DNA of 64,000 nucleotides from Alopecurus myosuroides (lineage: Eukaryota; Streptophyta; Magnoliopsida; Poales; Poaceae), in contig CM054059.1 in assembly GCA_028641055.1 (NCBI GenBank), positions 432,888,332 to 432,952,331 of the forward strand, written 5' to 3'. Positions 54,601-64,000 of this stretch are shown here, one piece after another (position 1 is the first letter of the stretch; each line of letters begins with the position of its first letter). The position numbers were made by a program, and so were the translations under genes. Under the pieces are notes generated by a model. That model was not told the DNA's origin. It saw only the letters and a program-made list of their open reading frames with translations, and made no database searches.

Positions 54601-55072
54601 ACTCACTCTGATACCCGATGACGTCCAACTTGCCCTGCTTGAGAGAGCAAAACTCTTCACGCATCCTTTCCATGAGACCATCTGGAATGTGGTGCTTCAG
54701 GAAGGCTTCCTTGAAACAATCCCACGTGACTGGCATCCCAGTTCTCATGGCCTGGAAGTTCTCCCACCAAGTACCTGCCTGACCCTTCAGCAGATAGGAG
54801 GCATACTTGACCTTGTCTTCTTCAACTACGTGAGCAATCTCCAGAGCCTTAGCTATCTCACGGATCCAGTCATCAGCGTCCAGAGGCTCGCGTGTGGCCA
54901 CGAAAGCTCTTGGGCCCAGACTGAGAAACTCCTTGATGCTGACTCGTGGAGCTGTCTGGTTGATGTGCTGATTAGCCTGGAACTGGGCCATCTGCGCCAT
55001 GACTTGGGTCATCTGAGTCAACAGCTCCGCAATTGGCGGTGGCTCCGGCGTGTTGTTCCTTGTTGGCGGCAT
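51627..55072 (-). pseudogene. gag-pol copy 2 of element E, front part
   Basis: Gag starts at 55072 (MPPTRNNTPEPPPIAELL). The capsid region includes GTWWENFQAMRTGMPVTWDC. A TAG at 54362-54364 and another near 54240 interrupt it, before the zinc knuckle CYKCKQTGHYADKC, and a frameshift falls near 53990. The protease frame 53963-53373 has [16 protein letters not shown] near 53373 precedes RT (53210-52563, [11 protein letters not shown]). A 10-base deletion near 52600 breaks the RT connection. RNase H and the first half of integrase are open at 52551-51627 ([50 protein letters not shown]) until element C. The copy cannot encode a full polyprotein. Confidence 0.88.
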
Positions 55073-55281
55073 CCTGAATGGAAATGCATTTTAGCACAAC
55101 AATAGAAAAGGATAGACTTGGCAACCGAAAGAGAGATTATTCCGACGCATGAATAGATAACCAACAGGTACACCATCACATGTTCAAATACATCAGAATA
55201 TCCAACACACCATAAATGGTTCGAATGCCAAAGGATAACTAAACATAGCTAAGAATGGATACATTGGTACTCCCATGCTCA

Positions 55282-55483
55282 TCACGCAGGACGGCGACTA
55301 GGAGTACGGCGAGAGGTACGGTGAGGAGGACGCCCACGAAAGTAGGTGGAACGACAATCCACGTAGATCTGACGTGGTCTGAGACCGACTCTAGGCGTGG
55401 TGAAGTACATAGCGTCGCCTCCCTGTGCTCCAAAGCGGGGAATCCCAGTGTAACCAGCACCAAGGTTAAGGAGTGGACCTCGC
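55282..55483 (-). pseudogene. 3' end of the unknown upstream ORF, copy 2
   Basis: Matches the last ~67 codons of the ORF at 60990-61802, as far as GTGGACCTC at 55483, where homology switches abruptly to LTR sequence. In copy 1 the corresponding point is about 61185. The start of the ORF, leader and primer site are deleted. Confidence 0.8.
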
Positions 55484-56355
55484 CTTCAGCAAAAGGGGAG
55501 AGGGAACCCTCCCGGTTCCGTTCCCGGGGTGAGGGAGCCTCGACGGCGAGCGTAGCGGCGGCGGTTGGAGCTTCAAGAACCGGCCATGGAGGCCATGGCT
55601 GGGGTTCAGAAAGAACTACAGAGGGGGGGTAGGGAAAGGAAGAGGGAAGAAAGGAAGCGACAGCGGCTGGAGGAGGAAGAAGGGAACTAGGTTAGGGTTT
55701 GGAGGGGGGAGAGGGATTAAGTAGAGGAGGTGGAGGTGGCAGGTGAGCTTGCAGGTGGGGGAGCCTCCCCTCCTCTGTCTCCGTACAGAGGAGGAAGACG
55801 ACAACGATGTCGTGCGCCTGGGCTTCGTGGGGTGTGGTGGGCTCAGCCCAATTGGGCTGGCCTGCCCTCCCCCTTCTTTTTTTTTTTTTGCTTTCTGTTT
55901 CTATTTTTTTTTTGTTCACCCTATTGTTGTAGGAAAGAAAAGAGGGAAAAGGATAGGGTGTTGGGGTTGATAAATTTTTGGTGATAATTTTTATTAGTTA
56001 TTTATTACAAAAGCCCAGTTGTGCAACTTTTGTTTTTCAAAAAAAATTAAATTTTGTTGCTGTTTGAATTTCAAATGGATTTGATTGAAATTTGCAATAA
56101 TTGAATTATTGAAACTTAAGCAAGTTTAAAGTTTGGAATTTCAAGTTTATTGGAAACAATTGGATGTTTTGATTTGAAAGTTTCATTTGAAAAATTGTAA
56201 CAGAACAAGTATGAAACAAGGATTTGAATTTTTGTTTGGAAATCAAATGAAAAAACAAATGAAAACAAATGCAATGCTTATGATGACATGATGCAAACTT
56301 AATTTAAACAAGAAGCAAGAATTGTAATGGAGTTTTTCATACTTGGGATCTTACA
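55484..56355 (-). repeat. truncated LTR between the two gag-pol copies
   Basis: On the minus strand it begins TGTAAGATCCCAAGTATG at 56355 after a polypurine tract. It tracks the first part of the E and E1 LTRs (shared words near 55930, 56010 and 56280) and ends about where E1 is at position 1417. It therefore keeps U3 and the beginning of the leader but lacks the remaining ~3.4 kb. Confidence 0.8.
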
Positions 56356-56392
56356 AAACGCCCCCCCTTGAAGGAATCGCGCCCCGAGATTC

Positions 56393-59300
56393 CTACTGAG
56401 AAGAGAAAAGGTCCGGATACTTCTTGCGAAGATCCTCTTCGGTCTCCCACGTTGCCTCTTTATCGGAATGATGAGACCACTGCACTTTTAAGAACTTGGT
56501 GCTCTTGTTGCGAGTTTTACGCTCGGTCTCATCGAGAATGCGAACAGAATGCTCTTCATAAGAGAGGTCTTCTTGCAGGTCAATGGAATCATGATCAACC
56601 GCACGACCTGGATCTTTGAAGCATTTCTTGAGCTGTGACACGTGAAACACATCGTGCACTTTGGATAGCTTTTCTGGAAGTTCAAGACGATAGGAATTTT
56701 CTGCACGCCTTGAGAGAATGTTGAAAGGACCAATGTATCTTGGTGCAAGCTTTCCTTTGACACCAAAACGATGAGTGCCTCTGAGGGGAGTTACACGGAG
56801 ATATGCTTTATCTCTAGCTGCATAGACCATGTCCCTGTGCTTGCTGTCATAGTAGCTTTTCTGACGATACTGAGCAATCTTGAGATTGTCACGAATGATG
56901 CGAACTTTCTCTTCGGCTTCCTTAACAATGTCAGGGCCTAAGAGTGAACGTTCACCAGCTCCAGACCAATTGATTGGACTCCTGCATCTGCGGCCATAGA
57001 GAGCCTCAAATGGTGCCATGCCTAGGCTTGCCTGGAAGCTGTTGTTGTAGGAGAATTCAGCATATGGAAGACATTCCTCCCATTTCATGCCAAAGGAGAG
57101 ACCACATGCTCTGAGCATATCCTCGAGAATCTGATTGACTCTTTCGACTTGCCCTTGAGACTGAGGATGGTAGGCTGTGCTGAACAGAAGTTTGGTGCCC
57201 AATGCTTCTTGAAAGCTTTTCCAGAAATGAGAAGTGAAGATGCTTCCATGGTCTGAGCTTATTTCCAATGGAACACCATGAAGAGGAATAATCTTTGCTG
57301 TGTAGAGCTCTGCTAACTGACTAGCTGAGATTGTTTCTTTGACGGGAAAGAAGTGAGCGACTTTAGTGAGTTGATCAATGACAACGAAGATTGCATCGTT
57401 GCCCCTCTTGGACTTTGGAAAACCAGTGACGAAGTCCATTTCAATCATGTCCCACTTCCACTCAGGGATTTTCAGAGGTTGGAGAAGACCGGCTGTTTTC
57501 TGATGAACTGCCTTAACACGTTGACAAACGTCGCATTCAGAAACGTATTGAGCAATTTCACGTTTCATGCTAGGCCACCAATACAGTGTCTTGAGATCCT
57601 GGTACATCTTTGTACTTCCAGGGTGTATGGAGAGAGGAGTTTCATGAGCCTCCTTGAGAATGACATCTTTGAGACTTTGAATTTGAGGAACTGCAATGCG
57701 TCCTTCGAAGAACACAGTTCCCTTGTCATCCATTGAGAAGCACTCAAATTTCTCATTGCCTGCCTTGATGTGTTCTACGATCTTCTTGATTTCAGCATCA
57801 CGAAGTTGTTCAGAACGAATCTTGTCCTCGAGAGTTGGACTGGTTGTCAAGTTTGCAAGATAGCCTTGAGGAACAAGACCAAGGTTGAACTACTGGAATT
57901 CTTCATGAAGAGGAGGTTGGCTTTCCATGATCATGAGATTATTGCAATACGACTTGCGACTGAGAGCATCGGCCATAACATTAGCCTTGCCTGGAGTGTA
58001 AGAAATGGTAAGATCAAAGTCTTTGATCTTCTCAATCCATCTCCTTTGTCTGAGGTTTAGATCTGGTTGAGTGAAGATGTACTTCAGACTCTTATGATCG
58101 GAAAAGATTTCAGTGCGATTACCCAACAAGTATTGTCTCCATTTCTTGAGGGCAAACACAACTGCTGCGAGTTCAAGGTCATGAGTGGGATAATTGAGCT
58201 CATGTGTGTTCAACTGACGTGAAGCATAAGCCACAACTTGACGTTCTTGCATAAGAACTGCACCTAGACCTTGGAGAGAAGCGTCACAGAATATTTGGAA
58301 AGGTTTGGATGGATCTGGGCCAACCAGAACTGGTGTAGAAGTGAGTTTAGTCTTCAGGAGATTGAAACTTTCATCACATTGTGGAGACCAAACGAACTTC
58401 TTGTCCTTCTTTGTGAGGTCAGTGAGAGGTTTGGCAATCTTGGAGAAGTTTGGGACGAAGCGACGGCAATAGCTAGCCAAGCCAAGAAAACTTCTTACTT
58501 GCTTCACCGTCTTTGGAGGTTTCCAAATCGACAATTGCTTTAACCTTTTCTGGGTCAATGGCTATGCCCTTGGCAGAGATGACATGACCAAGGTAAGCAA
58601 CTTCTGAAATCCAGAACTCACATTTGGAGAATTTGGCATAGAGACGATGCTCGCGAAGCTTCATGAGAGTGAGACGAAGATGTTCTTCATGCTCTTCCTC
58701 GGATTTTGAGTAGACAAGAATGTCATCAAGATATACCAGAACGAACTTGTCGAGGTATTCATGGAAGACATAATTCATGAGTCGAGGAGAAGGTCGCTGG
58801 TGCATTGGTGAGACCAAAGGACATGACGGTGAATTCATATAGACCGTAGCGAGTGGTGAAGGCTGTCTTTGTAATATCCTCTTTTCTGATCTTTATTTGA
58901 TGGTAACCCATTCTCAAGTCCAACTTGGAGAATATTGAGGCTCCAGCAAGTTGATCAAAAAGATCATCGATACGAGGAATTGGATACTTGTTTTTGATGG
59001 TTTTCTCGTTCAGAGGACGATAGTCGACAACGAGTCTCTTTGTGTGATCCTTCTTCGCAACGAACAGAGTTGGGCAACTCCAAGCCGAGGAACTAGGTTG
59101 AATGTAACCTTTTTCCATGTACATATCAATTTGTTCCTTCAACAACTTCAGCTCGGGAGTTCCTATCTTATAGGGATGCTTAGAGATTGGAGCAGTACCT
59201 GGTTCAAGTTCGATCACGAACTCAACAGCTCTGTCCGGAGGCATCCCTGGCAACTCTTCTGGAAAGACGTCAGGGAAGTCGCATACCACCGGAACATTTT

Positions 59301-59895
59301 CAAGTGAAGGTAGAGGTTTTGCATCGAGGGTGCATAGCTGAATGGAACTTGATTCATTTGGAGAATAGATTATCTGGCCAGAAGGGTGGGACAGAGTTAT
59401 TGACTTTTGAGCACAGTCAATCCTTGCTTTATTGGCCTTCAGCCAATCCATACCAAGAATGACATCAATGTCAGAACTGCCAAGCAACATGAGAGAAGCA
59501 AGGAAAATTTGGCCTCCAATTAGGATTTGATTGTCCTTGCTTATCTTGGAAGTCAACATTTGAGATCCCGGGGAGTGAACAGTGATTTGATTGCTTAGTG
59601 GAACCACAATTAGGTTGTTTGTTGTGGCAAAGGTCTTTGACACAAAAGAATGTGATGCTCCGGTATCAAACAACACTTTAGCTGGAATAGAGTTTACCGT
59701 ACCGAGAACGACGTCAGGAGCTTCCTCAGCTTTGTCGATCTTGACATGATTCACCCTTGAGGTCCTCCCGACAGGCCTTTTGTTGGAGTTGAAGGCCTTA
59801 GGCGGGGGAGCGCGCACCATTGCCTCGTTTGTGTTAGGACGAGGTGGTGGTGGAGGTAGCTGCCTCTGCGTGCACTTGTCAGCGCAGTGCCCCGT
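56393..59895 (-). pseudogene. pol of gag-pol copy 1 of element E
   Basis: Order: protease ([13 protein letters not shown] near 59670) and the start of RT ([20 protein letters not shown]) in the frame 59820-58759. One-base insertions near 58785 and 58528 shift frame through the [11 protein letters not shown] region (58838-58473). RNase H is at 58558-57890 ([20 protein letters not shown]), ending at a TAG near 57890. Integrase and chromodomain are open at 57850-56393 ([50 protein letters not shown]). The copy is very similar to copy 2 but carries different lesions, except for the shared overall organisation. Confidence 0.88.
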
Positions 59896-60780
59896 CTACT
59901 TGCACTTGTAGCATGTGACGACACGAGGAGGCCCTGGCCTTGGCTGCCCCATCGAAGCCCTTTGATCATGCATCTGAGCAGGGTTGGGTGGGCGGGGAGC
60001 GAAGCCTGGAGAAGTTTGGGCGTATGGAGTTCGAGTGACAGCACCATTTGGTACCCAGATGCGGCGCTTCTGCGGAGGGATGGTCATGTTGGAGGAGGAA
60101 CCACCCTCACGCGAGTGCTTGCGAGATTCCTCGAACGCCTTGCGCCCATTTTCTTCATTGAGCGCGGTGTTAACGAGATCCTCGAAGCTGTTGGCCTTGA
60201 CATTGGCAAGGGCATACTTGAGTTCCGGGTTAAAACCTCTGCGGAACCTTGCCATCTTCTTAGCTTTAGTGGACACCTCATCTCCAGCGTATCGAGCGAG
60301 GCGATTGAACTCACTCTGATACCCGATGACGTCCAACTTGCCCTGCTTGAGAGAGCAAAACTCTTCACGCATCCTTTCCATGAGACCATCTGGAATGTGG
60401 TGCTTCAGGAAGGCTTCCTTGAAACAATCCCACGTGACTGGCATGCCAGTTCTCATGGCCTGGAAGTTCTCCCACCAAGTAGCTGCCTGACCCTTCAGCA
60501 GATAGGAGGCATACTTGACCTTGTCTTCTTCAGCTACGTGAGCAATCTCCAGAGCCTTGGCTATCTCACGGATCCAGTCATCAGCGTCCAGAGGCTCGCG
60601 TGTGGCCACGAAAGCTCTTGGACCCAGACTGAGAAACTCCTTGATGCTGACCCGTGGAGCTGTCTGGTTGATGTGCTGATTAGCCTGGAACTGGGCCATC
60701 TGCGTCATGACTTGGGTCATCTGAGTCAACAGCTCCGCGATTGGCGGTGGCTCAGGCATGTTGTTCCTTGTTGGCGGCAT
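59896..60780 (-). pseudogene. gag of copy 1 of element E
   Basis: 294 codons from MPPTRNNMPEPPPIAELL. The capsid domain (PLDADDWIREIAKALEIAHV, TWWENFQAMRTGMPVTW, GYQSEFNRLARYAGDEVS) spans roughly residues 60-190. A Glu/Arg-rich and then Pro-rich tail leads to the zinc knuckle, where TAG (59896-59898) replaces the Gln codon seen in copy 2 (CYKCKQTGH). The start ATG is preceded by an acceptor-like TTTCCATCCAG, so gag could be expressed from a spliced RNA that skips the upstream ORF. Gag forms the particle that packages element RNA. Confidence 0.85.
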
Positions 60781-60989
60781 CCTGGATGGAAATGCATTTT
60801 AGCACAACAATAGAAAAGGATAGACTTGGCAACCGAAAGAGAGATTATTCCGACGCATGAATAGATAACCAACAGGTACACCATCACATGTTCAAATACA
60901 TCACAATATCCAACACACCATAAATGGTTCGAATGCCAAAGGATAACTAAACATAGCTAAGAATGGATACATCGGTACTCCCATGCTCA

Positions 60990-61802
60990 TCACGCAGGAC
61001 GGCGGCTAGGAGTACGGCGAGAGGTACGGTGAGGAGCACGCCCACGAAAGAAGGTGGAACGATCCACGTAGATCTGACGTGGTCTGAGACCGACTCTAGG
61101 TGTGGTGAAGTACATAGCGTCAACTCCCTGTGCTCCAAAGCGGGGAATCCCAGTGTAACCAGCACCAAGGTTAAGGAGTGGACCTCTGATCGGCTCGTAA
61201 CCTCTAGCATCTGGTAGACGACGACCAACTGGCTGATCGAAACGTGCAAAGCGCTCGTCTCCAACAAAGTTTGTGGTGTAAGTCGCCAGACGAGTCAAAG
61301 CAAGGTAAAGCTGCTCTCTGACTGAAGCCAACTCCTGAGATAGTGTGCGGGCAACTGCGTCACTGTGTCTGACAAACTGAGCGGTGGTGTGGAGCCTGGA
61401 GTTATCATGCTCGTAAACATCCAAGTTGTCGTAGAGAGTGAAGTGAGCTCCCTCCGAAGTGATGTAACCACGGGGGATGTGGCGATAGATAGAATCGTCA
61501 AATCCCCAGTAGTCAGCACGAAGGACGGTGAGACTCACATAAGCTGCCTGCTGCACAGCCATATCCACTGTGGAACCTACTGCCTCGTAGGGGTGGACTA
61601 CGCTCATGCCATCATCTGACAGAATGTAGACGATAGCCTGGTAGTAGGTCTGGTCAAACTCTCGCTGCTGCTCGTAGACCTGGTACTCTGGTGCCCAACG
61701 GAAACCCAGAAAAGTGACCATGTCTCTCAGCATCTCCGGATAACCGGCAGCGCTCTCGCAACGAGTCATACGAACCACCTGCGGGTAGAACCTGAGATCC
61801 AT
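60990..61802 (-). CDS. ORF of unknown function between primer site and gag in element E
   Basis: Open for 270 codons from ATG 61802 (MDLRFYPQVVRMTRCES) to TGA at 60990. The ATG immediately follows an acceptor-like CCAATCATCTGCAG, so the longer frame back to 61943 is probably intron. The protein has aromatic-rich segments (YQVYEQQREFDQTYYQAIVY, YEAVGSTVDMAVQQAAYVSL), a predicted helical stretch (LSQELASVREQLYLALTRLA) and an Arg-rich end (RGRAPHRTSRRTPSRRPA). I recognise no family. It lies on the sense strand, 210 bases before gag. Copy 2 keeps its last ~67 codons. Open length in an otherwise mutated element suggests it was under selection. Confidence 0.65.
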   Translation of the reverse strand: MDLRFYPQVVRMTRCESAAGYPEMLRDMVTFLGFRWAPEYQVYEQQREFDQTYYQAIVYILSDDGMSVVHPYEAVGSTVDMAVQQAAYVSLTVLRADYWGFDDSIYRHIPRGYITSEGAHFTLYDNLDVYEHDNSRLHTTAQFVRHSDAVARTLSQELASVREQLYLALTRLATYTTNFVGDERFARFDQPVGRRLPDARGYEPIRGPLLNLGAGYTGIPRFGAQGVDAMYFTTPRVGLRPRQIYVDRSTFFRGRAPHRTSRRTPSRRPA

Positions 61803-62344
61803 CTGCAGATGATTGGGGAAGCTTTGATTAGACGCCGGTAGAAGAACTGAAGTGGGAAGCAACAACAAGGTTTCAACGGACGAAAAGGATCTTGAGAAGA
61901 ACAGGATATCGAAGCAACATTCGGGAAACACGAGACCAAACACTCCTGAGGTACTACGGAAAACCCATCTGGGCTTCTAAAGGATCAATATCTACTGCTT
62001 AAGGAATAGAGGATCTGCTTCCGGGGCTTATGTGCCTCCGTTCTCAATCATGAGTAGGCAACATGATAAATCATGTCACAACCACCTCCATTCCTATGGT
62101 CTAGTAGATATAATCATCCTAGAGAAACTAGGATACGAGAAATCCTAACTTGAAAGTTTAGACGAGAAGAGAAAACAACGTTGCACTTCCTTACCAGAAA
62201 AAGGGAGGGTGGGTGGGGAAAAAAATAAAAGAACAGAATTCCTACTCTCACGTTTCATTTTTCCTATATAGCTACAAAATAGTTTCTAGACTCAACTGCG
62301 ACCAGTAAAAGGGATCCTACAGGCAGACAGGCTCTGATACCATT
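61803..62344 (-). other. leader and Met-tRNA primer-binding site of element E
   Basis: TGGTATCAGAGC (minus strand, 62342-62331) begins two bases after the 5' LTR end and matches the initiator-Met tRNA 3' end used by many plant elements. The leader contains a diverged copy of LTR-end sequence near 62010-62115. It has an acceptor-like site at its inner end. Confidence 0.85.
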
Positions 62345-64000
62345 TGTCGCACCCGGACTTCTAGAGGATACTCACAGCCCGCTAAACAGTAGATAATTGG
62401 CTTACGGGGCTTACCGGCACCCGCATCTCAATATGAGTAGGCCAACACGTAAACGTGTGACAACCAACCTCTACTATTCATCGTCTGCGTAAACCATCCC
62501 ATAGAAATCCGACTACTTCCATTGACGTACTTCATAACATACACACATGGTACGTCAACGGCATTCGAACAAGTGATATCACAACAAATCTCTAAGACAC
62601 AAAGAAATAGAAATAAGTGGAAATGGCTCTCACTAGAGCACAAATAGCAAATACAGTCATGCAGAGGACACATGTCCCAACAAGTCATCATTACATCACA
62701 GCGGAAGCATCCAAAGTGTCTGAGTATAGACAAGATCCAAATAGGCCTAAGAGGGCGGAAACAAAAAGACGGAGCCCATCCACGATGTCTCGGATCCTGC
62801 CCGGGTCCGCTATCTACTCGTCAGCAGCCTCGTCATACTCCACGTAGTAGCCACCATGGCGATCCTCGGAAACGTAGTCTGCAGAACACGCAGCCCCAAA
62901 GGGGTCAGTACAGACGAGTACTGGCAAGCAAGACGCACAAGATACCAAGGTGTACCCGGCAACACCAAGTACACATGGTTTGGGTTCAACGGAAGATAGG
63001 TGATACAAAAGTGCGGCAGCGGGCTGCCTAACCAACTACAGAGACACACTACAACATTCGGCTAAAAGAAAGGGATAAGATAGCGCATCGGAACCAACTA
63101 CCAACAACCTCAACCAAAACCCATCCTGGATCTCGCCCCTTATCTAAAGAAGCAATCCGAGGATAAATCACACAGTTGGATTAGTGAAGGTTCAAGTTAT
63201 TGTGTCAATAAGCTTATTACTAGTCAACTTATTATTGATTAAGTGTAAGTTGTCTAATCCTTGTTAGCCAGCCCTATCACCAAGTCATCCATAACCGCGG
63301 ACAACACGGCTTCTCGAGAAGATTTAACCCTGCAGGGATGCACCAATTTGGCCGTACACGTAAGAATATCCCGCCAGACGGGGATCAAACCCACCAAGCG
63401 AGACACTCAACACAACCCAACTCTTCTTCGCATCAAGCCCAAAGAACCCCGTGCAATTGAGCGCACGGCTAATCAAGCCCCACGAAGAAAAGGGGACCCT
63501 CATAGCACTCTAAGAACGTGTCTCCCTAAATGCCGACTACAAAAGTTACCACCCTGGCCTCGGGTTCGCACCTGCATATGCATGCGGCAAATGGAAAACC
63601 CGAACTAAATGAGGCGATTTGGACGAGATGCGAATCGAATCAAAGTTGAGGGGGGCGCCCATACACGCTTCCCACATGCGGTTAGCGCGCTCATCATGGA
63701 TCAAGAGGACAAGAACTTTTCCTGAGTTCGACACTAGCAGGCCACAAAACCATACCCGGCCTCCTGCCGGTGCCTTATCATCAAATTAGCATTACCTCAA
63801 ACATTAACAGGTTGTTGTTTAAACTTCGAGCCCCCAGAACATAATAAATATGGTAACAGAAATAACGGACATCAGACTCGAGAATAAACAACCCTAAGCA
63901 TGCTAGTAAGACACAGGCAACAAGCAACAGGGTTATAGGTGTGGGGGATAGGCTATATCAGGGTTACAGGATAACATGTGATAGGATCGGAACACAAGCA
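62345..64000 (-). repeat. 5' LTR of element E, partial
   Basis: The LTR end (minus strand CCGGGTGCGACA) lies at 62345 and the rest runs out of the window. It aligns with 35622-37270 of the 3' LTR. The acidic terminal exon is open at 62814-62878. Confidence 0.9.

Larger units (their letters stand above)
24762..64000 (+). mobile_element. CACTA (En/Spm-type) DNA transposon, right end outside window
   Basis: The left terminus CACTACTAGGAAATCAGC begins at 24762 and is followed by dense subterminal inverted repeats. It carries a TNP2-type transposase gene (25811-29310) and a TNPA-like gene (34146-35482). Both are decayed by single stops. Later insertions are a PIF/Harbinger-like element (31651-33008) and Tekay-type element E from 35622, which itself holds element C. 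The far terminus is not seen. I place the element's own last recognised sequence at 35482. Confidence 0.85.
35622..64000 (-). mobile_element. composite Tekay-type Ty3/gypsy element E
   Basis: Read on the minus strand from the right: 5' LTR (62345 onward, cut by the window), Met-tRNA primer site, leader, unknown ORF (61802-60990), gag-pol copy 1 (60780-56393), purine tract, a truncated LTR (56355-55484), a truncated unknown ORF (55483-55282), gag-pol copy 2 (55072-51627 and 40968-40034), purine tract, and 3' LTR (39997-35622). Copy 2 is split by element C. The outer LTRs differ at roughly one base in twenty over the first 340 bases compared, so E is much older than C. The chromodomain-like end (DKEATWETEEDLRKKYPDLF) supports the chromovirus/Tekay lineage. 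Confidence 0.85.

Noticed and set aside
54179..55105. 308-codon plus-strand ORF, also at 59887-60813
   Set aside because: Both are exact shadows of the two gag genes on the minus strand. Their mutual similarity reflects gag conservation.
1..64000. CRISPR arrays, operons, bacterial promoters, rRNA genes or viral integrants
   Set aside because: No spaced short repeats, no rRNA signatures, and no reverse-transcriptase sequence outside Ty3/gypsy-type elements. The window is plant repeat DNA.

Overview
The window is repeat DNA from a large grass genome, most likely a Triticeae or other Pooideae species. I found no intact host gene, rRNA gene or functional tRNA gene. The inference rests on element types: a CACTA transposon with the end CACTACTAGGAAA, two lineages of plant Ty3/gypsy elements (chromodomain Tekay-type and dual-RNase-H Tat-type), and copia LTRs of the kind that start near TGTTGAAGGGAATATGCCC on the minus strand.

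Layout, left to right. 1-4971: 3' end of a plus-strand Tekay-type gypsy element (E1) with a 4.6 kb LTR. 4972-about 5637: LTR fragment of a second long-LTR family (F). About 5638-16418: truncated minus-strand Tat-type element A with gag, pol and an antisense intron-containing gene. 16419-17274: one end of a copia LTR. 17275-20768: 5' end of Tat-type element B. 20769-about 23997: 3' part of a plus-strand Tat-type element D, whose antisense gene lies on the minus strand. About 23998-24761: another copia-like LTR piece (G). 24762 to beyond the right edge: a CACTA element carrying a TNP2-type transposase, a captured host exon, a 1.36 kb PIF/Harbinger-like insertion (31651-33008) and a TNPA-like second gene.

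The right half is a nest. Tekay-type element E (minus strand, 35622 to beyond 64000) sits inside the CACTA element. E is composite: full LTR, second gag-pol copy, deleted LTR, first gag-pol copy, an extra ORF upstream of gag, then the 5' LTR. Element C (40969-51621), a young Tat-type element with 481 bp LTRs differing at 4 positions, is inserted in the integrase of E's second copy with an AGCTG target duplication.

The observations most worth following are: (1) phase-matched acidic exons inside the Tekay-type LTRs, with a terminal exon of the same length and phase in a second LTR family, suggesting an LTR-encoded spliced microprotein; (2) element C, nearly intact in pol and in its antisense gene yet lacking gag capsid; (3) the six-exon antisense gene of C with its own TATA box; (4) a sense ORF of unknown function between primer-binding site and gag in E; (5) ~159 bp tandem repeats and tRNA-like sequences inside the long LTRs; (6) large hairpins and paired gene-upstream sequences in the CACTA element.

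All identifications come from reading the sequence and comparing copies inside the window. No database search was run, and family names above superfamily or lineage level are deliberately not given.
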